From assembly GCA_963814865.1 (NCBI GenBank), contig CAWFEN010000010.1, forward strand, positions 682,001 to 746,000: a stretch of 64,000 bases of DNA. Reading direction: 5' to 3'. Each line of letters begins with the position of its first letter. The stretch's first letter is position 1. Of this stretch, positions 58,706-64,000 are shown in pieces. Origin of the DNA: AP-15 sp963814865 (GTDB lineage Bacteria; Pseudomonadota; Alphaproteobacteria; ATCC43930; CGMCC-115725). The notes under the pieces are model-generated. The model was given only the letters and a program-made list of their open reading frames with translations. It searched no databases and was not told where the DNA came from. A program made the translations under genes and the position numbers.

Positions 58706-59554
58706 TCAATAGCTCGGCTTGGTCGGAAACGGCGTGAGCTGAAGCTCATGGGTCCAGCATGACCGGTCCTGGGTGTGCAGGTAATAGAACGCTTCGGCGA
58801 TCTTGACCGGATTGATCTGGAGATCGGGACGGTTCTGGTTCCTCGGCAATGCCCGGCTGCCGGGCGAGTCGATGCTGCCGTCGATCACGATGTTGGCGAC
58901 GTGCACGCCGTGCTCGGAGTATTCCTCGGTCAGCACCTGTGCCAAGGTGCGCATCATGACCCTCGGGTAGTACAGCGACTGCCCGGTCATGCGCTTCTTC
59001 CCGCGCAGCGAGCTCGAATTGTTCGAGAAGAAGAACGACCCTGCGCCTTTCTTCCGCATCGCCGGCAGCACCTCCTTGGCGACGAGAAACGGCCCGCGGC
59101 AGGCGATGTGCTGCGTGGTGTCGAACATCTCCACCGGGATGTATTCGAGCAGCTCCTTCTCGGGCGGAAGATCGCGGCCTTCGAGGTAACCCGCGTTGTA
59201 GACCAGCACGTCCGGATCGCCGGCCTCGCGGCGGATCGCGGCGAACGCGTTCGCGATCGAGTCCTGCGAGACGAGATCGAGCTCGACGATCATGCAGTCG
59301 CCGCCCTGCTCGTGGATGGCCGTCGCCAGTCTCGACGCATTGGCCTCCTTGCGGGTCGTCAGCACGGTGAAGAAACCCTCCTGCGCGAATTTCTGCGCGA
59401 CCGCGCCCCCGACGCCCCACCGCACGCCGACCGGCAGCTCGCTGTCGTCCACCGGCCTGCCGTGCGCCAGCAGGGTATTGCGGCCGTCCGACTGCCACTT
59501 GGAGGTGGCGCCGATCACCACCGCGACCTGCTTGCCCTTGGTGTTCGTCGTCAT
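58706..59554 (-). CDS. SDR family oxidoreductase
   Basis: A 282-residue short-chain dehydrogenase with an atypical N-terminus: VAVVIGATSKWQSDGRNTLL and then GVRWGVGGAVAQKFAQEGFF, so the glycine-rich loop is split by about 20 extra residues. It continues LVYNAGYLEGRD, SFFFSNNSSSLRGKK and a Tyr-rich active site (SLYYPRVMMRTLAQVL) in which the expected Tyr-x3-Lys is not obvious. It may be a divergent reductase. It starts at ATG 59554 with AAGGAAG upstream and lies 104 bases upstream of the decarboxylase-like gene. Confidence 0.8.
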   Translation of the reverse strand: MTTNTKGKQVAVVIGATSKWQSDGRNTLLAHGRPVDDSELPVGVRWGVGGAVAQKFAQEGFFTVLTTRKEANASRLATAIHEQGGDCMIVELDLVSQDSIANAFAAIRREAGDPDVLVYNAGYLEGRDLPPEKELLEYIPVEMFDTTQHIACRGPFLVAKEVLPAMRKKGAGSFFFSNNSSSLRGKKRMTGQSLYYPRVMMRTLAQVLTEEYSEHGVHVANIVIDGSIDSPGSRALPRNQNRPDLQINPVKIAEAFYYLHTQDRSCWTHELQLTPFPTKPSY

Positions 59555-60144
59555 GCGGAACTTCCTTCTCGTCTGCAGGGTTTGGGTTTGCGGTCCAGGA
59601 TACGTTCCCTTCATCCCGGCCCACGGGTCTGGCTTGCGGCCGGCCCGAGGATGGACTCCGGCCGGGACCCATCCCGATGGCAAGCGCGATGTTCTACGTC
59701 TGCATGCTCGCCGGCAAGCTCTATGGAGTTCTCTATGCCGGAACCACATCCGATCTCGATCCCGGTCGCATTCGGGTTTGCTCAGCAGGCGGGGACGGCC
59801 AGGATGATGCAGCTCGACACCCGCACGGCCGGGATCGATCCGTCGAAGCACCGGCTCGATCCCGCCGTTCCCGGCCTCGGCACGCACCGGCAGGTTCGAA
59901 ATACCCCGCTGGGCGGATCGGGGGTTCGACAGCCGCGCTATTGCCACGTTCGCATTATATTCTGCCTGCGGTTGCGTCGGCTGAGGCGGGATGCGGACCG
60001 TCACGGGCGAGCCGCTGTTTATGGCGGCGCCGGCGAAACCGCGGCGCTCGATGTCAGTCGATCCCCTACAGCCCTTTTGCCGCAGCGGCGCTGATCTGAT
60101 CTAATCCATGACATTAGGCCCTCTAACGGAGGATCGACGACATC
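59555..60144. other. Gene-free region with a decayed GIY-YIG start
   Basis: No intact gene is seen in 590 bases. At 59677-59760 on the plus strand a frame encodes MFYVCMLAGKLYGVLYAGTT, then SDL, which matches the first strands of GIY-YIG nuclease-domain proteins. The rest of the domain is missing. The LLM gene has its GGAGG site at 60128. Confidence 0.4.
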
Positions 60145-61287
60145 ATGATCAAGCGGTTCCACGCCCTCTATGTCGGCCAGATCGCGCTCGATAATATCGG
60201 GGTCGACGGCACTCCGGCGAACGAGCGCCGCTATTCGAACGAGCGCCTGTCCGAGGTCTTCGCGACGACGCGCGACGTGGCGCGGGTCATGGACGAGGCA
60301 GGCTATTATGCGCTGTGGGGCGCCGAGCATCACTTCCAGCGCGAGGGCTACGAATGCCTGCCCAATTTGATCCAGCTCGGGCTGTGGCTGGCGACGCAGA
60401 CAAGGCGCCTCAAATTCGGCTGCGCCTTCAACATCCTGCCGATGTGGCACCCAATTCGCCTCGCCGAAGACTACGCGATGGCCGACATCGTCACCGACGG
60501 AAGGGTGATCATGGGGGTCGGCCGCGGCTATCACACCCGCGAGGTCGAGACCTTCGGCGCGCCGTTGCTCGACACCGACGCCAACCGCGCAATCTTCGAG
60601 GAAGGGCTGCAGCTGCTGCTGAAATGCTTCAACGAGGAATCGTTCCGCCACCAGGGCAAGTATTTCGAATGCCCGCCGCGGGTGCCCTATCGCGGCTACC
60701 AGCTCGAAGAGATCACGATGGTGCCGCGGCCGAAACATCTGCCGGTCGAGATCTGGATGCCGATCGCCAGCGGCAAAACCATCGACATGATGGCGCAATA
60801 CGGCATCAAGGCGATGGTGACCCTGAACGGCGAGAAGATCCTCGACGACGTGGTGCGCGCCTATCACGCCGCCTGCCTGCGCCACGGCCGCGACGTGGCC
60901 CTCGGCCAGGACATGATCTGGGGTGCCGGCCTCTATCTCGCGTCGAGCCGCGAGGAGGCGATGCGGCGGCTCGAGCCGTCGCATGACGAGCGCTTCAAAT
61001 GGTTCGCTCCGTTCGGCTTTGTGCGCTATGCCGACGAAGAGGGCCGCACCTGGGGCACGCCCGGCGCGCCGGTGCGGGTGCCCTCGCTCGCCGACGGCGT
61101 CGCGCAGAAGGCCTGGTTCTGCGGCCCGCCGAACGAGGTCATCGACGGCATCAAATCGATCGAGGCGAAATATCCCGGCCTCGAGGATTTCATGATCCAT
61201 TGGGCCGAGGGGCTGCCGCCCGACGAGTTCAAGGACCAGCTGCGCCGGTTCGCCCGCGACGTGATGCCGGCATTCAATCGAGGGTGA
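60145..61287 (+). CDS. LLM class flavin-dependent oxidoreductase
   Basis: A 380-residue luciferase-like monooxygenase. It has VARVMDEAGYYALWGAEHHF, LKFGCAFNILPMWHPIRLAE, IVTDGRVIMGVGRGYHTRE and the YFECPPRVPYRGYQLEEITM segment common to alkanal monooxygenase-type relatives. It uses reduced FMN supplied by a reductase not in view. ATG 60145 follows a GGAGG site 11 bases upstream. It is divergent from the SDR/decarboxylase genes and next to the SnoaL-like protein, suggesting the same catabolic setting. Confidence 0.9.
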   Translation: MIKRFHALYVGQIALDNIGVDGTPANERRYSNERLSEVFATTRDVARVMDEAGYYALWGAEHHFQREGYECLPNLIQLGLWLATQTRRLKFGCAFNILPMWHPIRLAEDYAMADIVTDGRVIMGVGRGYHTREVETFGAPLLDTDANRAIFEEGLQLLLKCFNEESFRHQGKYFECPPRVPYRGYQLEEITMVPRPKHLPVEIWMPIASGKTIDMMAQYGIKAMVTLNGEKILDDVVRAYHAACLRHGRDVALGQDMIWGAGLYLASSREEAMRRLEPSHDERFKWFAPFGFVRYADEEGRTWGTPGAPVRVPSLADGVAQKAWFCGPPNEVIDGIKSIEAKYPGLEDFMIHWAEGLPPDEFKDQLRRFARDVMPAFNRG

Positions 61288-61348
61288 GAGGCCGGTCGCA
61301 ATTTACGCTGTTTCATCCGGGCAATTCGGTACGGTTTCCGGTCTGCCG

Positions 61349-61822
61349 TCATAGGCGCTGCGGATCGATCGTGATCGAGGCCGGGAGGTCGCTGCCGACA
61401 AAAATCGGTTGCACGAGGTGCGACTGAAAGCGCCACGCTCCATCGTCATCGAGGACGCATTCGGCCTCGAAATCCGCGATCATGGCGGGCGGCCTTACGC
61501 CCCGGATCGGCGGCCGGCCGTCGGCACGGTAGAGGCTCATCACCCCGACCACACGGACATGCCGCGCATCCACCGAAAATATCCTGATATTGCCGAGCAG
61601 GTGGCGGGTCGTCGTATTGCCGAACCGCCGCCGCCGCTCATAGAAAGCACAGATCTTTTCGCTGCCCTCGAACCGGTTGTTGCCGACGGCGTAGAGCGCA
61701 TCCGGCAAATAGAACTCGTGTGCATTATTACCGCCGTTCTGATCCACCTCGGCCCAGTAATTGATCATCAGCCGGTTGAGCGCATACCACAGCGGCAAAT
61801 CATCGGTGTCGAGCACTGGCAT
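61349..61822 (-). CDS. NTF2-like/SnoaL-like domain protein
   Basis: A 157-residue cone-fold protein. It has LPLWYALNRLMINYWAEVDQ, the FYLPDALYAVGNNRFEGSEK strand-turn and RRFGNTTTRHLLGNIRIFSV, as in small-subunit-like or SnoaL-type proteins. Such proteins act as isomerases, dehydratases or ring-hydroxylating small subunits. I start at ATG 61822 (MPVLDTDD). It is convergent with the LLM gene. Confidence 0.8.
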   Translation of the reverse strand: MPVLDTDDLPLWYALNRLMINYWAEVDQNGGNNAHEFYLPDALYAVGNNRFEGSEKICAFYERRRRFGNTTTRHLLGNIRIFSVDARHVRVVGVMSLYRADGRPPIRGVRPPAMIADFEAECVLDDDGAWRFQSHLVQPIFVGSDLPASITIDPQRL

Positions 61823-62045
61823 TGCGATCCTCCCGGACACGTCGACATCTCCCCGGCTTCCCAGACCGGCAAGCGCCGGTCCGGATGCATCCGTTCTTTA
61901 TTAAATCGCGGCGACAGGCGGCGGGCAAGGGCGGGCGCCGCTGCGAGCCCGGTCGCCAGAACTCGAAGAGAAAGCCGAGACGGCGCCCGGAAATATGCTT
62001 TCCGCTTGCTCCGCCGGCCCGCGCTTGGGCAAGGTGTCGGGAACG

Positions 62046-63665
62046 ATGACCGTGCTCGCCACCGCGCTCGATCTGCGCTCCGAGGCTTTCCGCGGCAACG
62101 CGGCGGCGATGCGGGAGCTGGTCGCGGATTTGCGCGCGAAATTGGCGAGAATCGAAGAGGGGGGCGGGGCCGAGGCGCGGCGGCGGCATTTGCGGCGCGG
62201 TAAGTTATTGCCGCGCGAGCGGGTGCGGCTGCTGCTCGATCCGGGATCGCCGTTTCTCGAATTGTCGCCGCTCGCCGCTTTCGGCATGTATGACGGCGAG
62301 GTGCCGGCGGCTGGGATCATCACCGGCATCGGCCGGATCATGGGGCGCGAATGCGTGGTCGTCGCCAACGACGCGACGGTCAAGGGCGGCACCTATTTTC
62401 CGATCACCGTCAAAAAGCATCTGCGCGCCCAGGAGATCGCCGCCGAGAACCGGCTGCCCTGCCTTTATCTGGTCGATTCGGGCGGCGCCTTTCTGCCGGC
62501 GCAGGACGAGGTGTTTCCTGACCGCGAGCATTTCGGCCGCATCTTCTACAATCAGGCGCGGCTGTCGGCGGCGGGGGTGCCCCAGGTCGCGCTGGTCATG
62601 GGCTCGTGCACCGCGGGCGGCGCCTATGTGCCGGCAATGTCGGACGAATCGATCATCGTCAAGGGCGAGGGGACGATTTTCTTGGCCGGACCGCCATTGG
62701 TGCGCGCCGCGACCGGCGAGATCGTCACCGCCGAGGAGCTGGGCGGCGCAGAGGTGCACAGCCGGATCTCCGGGGTCACCGACCATTACGCGCTCGACGA
62801 CCATCATGCGCTCGGAATCGCGCGGCGGATCGTCGGCAATCTGAACCGGGCGAAGCAGATTGGGGTCGAGGTGATGCCGCCGGTCGAGCCGAACTACCCG
62901 GCCGACGAGCTTTACGGCGTCGTTCCGCAGGACACCCGCCAGCCCTACGACGTGCGCGAAATCATCGCCCGCATCGTCGACTCAAGCGAATTCGACGAGT
63001 TCAAACGGCTCTACGGGCCGACGCTGGTCTGCGGCTTTGCCCGGATCTGGGGGTATCCGGTCGGCATCCTCGCCAATAACGGCATTCTGTTCTCCGAAAG
63101 CGCCCTGAAGGCCGCGCATTTTATCGAATTGTGCGCGCAGCGGCTGATCCCCCTGGTGTTTCTGCAGAACATCACCGGATTCATGGTGGGCAAGAAATAC
63201 GAGGCCGGCGGCATCGCCAAGGACGGTGCCAAGATGGTGACCGCGGTCGCCACCGCCGCGGTGCCGAAATTCACCGTGATCATCGGCGGCAGCTTCGGCG
63301 CCGGCAATTACGGCATGTGCGGGCGCGCCTATGGCCCGCGCTTTTTGTGGATGTGGCCGAATGCGCGGATCTCAGTGATGGGCGGCGAGCAGGCGGCCTC
63401 GGTCCTGGCGCAGATCCGCCGCGATGCGCGCGAAGCACGCGGCGAGACGTGGAGCGCCGCCGAAGATGAGCAATTCAAGGCGCCGATCCGCGCCCAGTAC
63501 GAGACCCAGGGCCACCCCTGTTACGCGAGTGCCAGGCTGTGGGATGACGGGGTGATCGACCCGGCCGATACGCGCATGGTACTGGCCTTGGCGATCTCGG
63601 CGAGCCTCAACGCGCCGGTCGAACCGTGGCGCGACGGCGCCCGCTTCGGCGTGTTCCGCATGTGA
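62046..63665 (+). CDS. Acyl-CoA carboxylase beta subunit, methylcrotonyl-CoA carboxylase type
   Basis: A 539-residue biotin-dependent carboxyltransferase. It has VANDATVKGGTYFPITVKKH, LVDSGGAFLPAQDEVFPD, FGRIFYNQARLSAAGVPQVA and the C-terminal GNYGMCGRAYGPRFLWMWPN and ARISVMGGEQAASVLA, as in MccB. I start at ATG 62046. With a biotin-carboxylase alpha subunit (not in view, perhaps beyond the right edge) it carboxylates 3-methylcrotonyl-CoA in leucine breakdown. AtuC-like geranyl-CoA carboxylase is the alternative. Confidence 0.9.
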   Translation: MTVLATALDLRSEAFRGNAAAMRELVADLRAKLARIEEGGGAEARRRHLRRGKLLPRERVRLLLDPGSPFLELSPLAAFGMYDGEVPAAGIITGIGRIMGRECVVVANDATVKGGTYFPITVKKHLRAQEIAAENRLPCLYLVDSGGAFLPAQDEVFPDREHFGRIFYNQARLSAAGVPQVALVMGSCTAGGAYVPAMSDESIIVKGEGTIFLAGPPLVRAATGEIVTAEELGGAEVHSRISGVTDHYALDDHHALGIARRIVGNLNRAKQIGVEVMPPVEPNYPADELYGVVPQDTRQPYDVREIIARIVDSSEFDEFKRLYGPTLVCGFARIWGYPVGILANNGILFSESALKAAHFIELCAQRLIPLVFLQNITGFMVGKKYEAGGIAKDGAKMVTAVATAAVPKFTVIIGGSFGAGNYGMCGRAYGPRFLWMWPNARISVMGGEQAASVLAQIRRDAREARGETWSAAEDEQFKAPIRAQYETQGHPCYASARLWDDGVIDPADTRMVLALAISASLNAPVEPWRDGARFGVFRM

Positions 63666-63685
63666 GAGATCGTAAGAATCCGAGC

Positions 63686-64000
63686 ATGGTTGCCAGCGAC
63701 AGTTTTGCCGATTTCCTGCGTGAGCAACTGGCGCCGCTCGGCCACATCTCCATGCGGCGCATGTTCGGCAAGACCGGCGTGTTCTGCGACGGCCTGATGC
63801 TCGGGATGGTAACCGACAACACGCTCTACTTCCGGGTCGATGACGGCAATCGCGCGACTTTCGAGGAAGCAGCGTCCTTGCCGCCGCTCAACTACAGGAA
63901 AAAGGGGGAACTCATCGATCTCTCTTTCTGGCGGGTGCCGGAGAGGCTGTTCGACGAACCGGATGAGTTCGTCGCATGGGCGGAAGCGGCGCTGGCGGCG
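63686..64000 (+). CDS. TfoX/Sxy N-terminal domain protein, partial
   Basis: The first 105 residues of a TfoX-like protein, cut by the window edge. It has ADFLREQLAPLGHISMRRMF, GKTGVFCDGLMLGMVTDNTL and YFRVDDGNRATFEEA, the typical N-terminal domain of Sxy/TfoX, whose members regulate competence or have unknown roles. The start at ATG 63686 lies 20 bases after the carboxylase stop. Confidence 0.88.
   Translation, partial: MVASDSFADFLREQLAPLGHISMRRMFGKTGVFCDGLMLGMVTDNTLYFRVDDGNRATFEEAASLPPLNYRKKGELIDLSFWRVPERLFDEPDEFVAWAEAALAA

Overview
The window reads as the chromosome of a high-G+C alphaproteobacterium, probably of Rhodospirillales type. The support is the minus-strand run uvrC-pgsA-mobB-moeA-moaD-moaE, the hrcA-grpE-dnaK-dnaJ stress block, uvrB beside a pteridine-reductase-like SDR gene, and codons that nearly always end in G or C. 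The genus cannot be named from this sequence alone. Many otherwise intact genes carry one-base frameshifts. Most can be explained by lengthening a short homopolymer by one base (T to TT, AA to AAA), so sequencing error is at least as likely as real decay; each is flagged.

Layout. (1) 1-5406: the right end of an integrated element. It holds a chain of unrecognised, tightly coupled minus-strand ORFs, a serine recombinase with a res-like repeat cluster beside it, and a tRNA-Leu-like 3' fragment that probably marks the attachment site. (2) 5416-9722: envelope polysaccharide genes (YdcF/ElyC, a CelD/BcsL-FemAB-type acyltransferase and two GT4 glycosyltransferases, one of the exosortase-associated type). 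(3) 9859-18220: a fumarate-reductase-type flavoprotein, an MmgE/PrpD protein, a DUF488 protein and a complete branched-chain-amino-acid-type ABC importer. (4) 18308-24312: cytochrome c, threonine-synthase-like enzyme, acyl-CoA dehydrogenase, molybdenum cofactor genes and pgsA. (5) 24349-34936: uvrC, SDR, uvrB, dnaJ, dnaK, grpE, hrcA. (6) 35084-40008: secreted protein, haloacid dehalogenase, second MmgE/PrpD protein, a relic of a colicin-E3-type RNase, lipoprotein, LOG-family hydrolase. (7) 40442-42984: a dimeric-type isocitrate dehydrogenase gene whose middle has been replaced by a complete monomeric-type isocitrate dehydrogenase gene. (8) 43018-48927: hydroxyacid dehydrogenase, GNAT, small proteins, RecQ, MBL hydrolase, sterol-desaturase-family enzyme. 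(9) 49021-49862: a PEP-CTERM secreted protein. (10) 50433-61822: an accessory, probably catabolic, region of oxidoreductases and hydrolases with an MFS exporter, littered with gene relics and a REPIN-like repeat. (11) 62046-64000: a methylcrotonyl-CoA-carboxylase-type beta subunit and a TfoX-domain protein cut by the window edge.

How the parts fit. The core segments are ordinary: nucleotide excision repair, heat shock, Moco synthesis, phospholipid synthesis. The glycosyltransferases and the PEP-CTERM protein together imply an exosortase/EPS system elsewhere in the genome. The most striking locus is the isocitrate dehydrogenase swap, which keeps the first ~49 codons and the last ~16 codons of the old gene on either side of the newcomer. 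The second most striking is the E3-type RNase relic, which could be intact if one T is an error.
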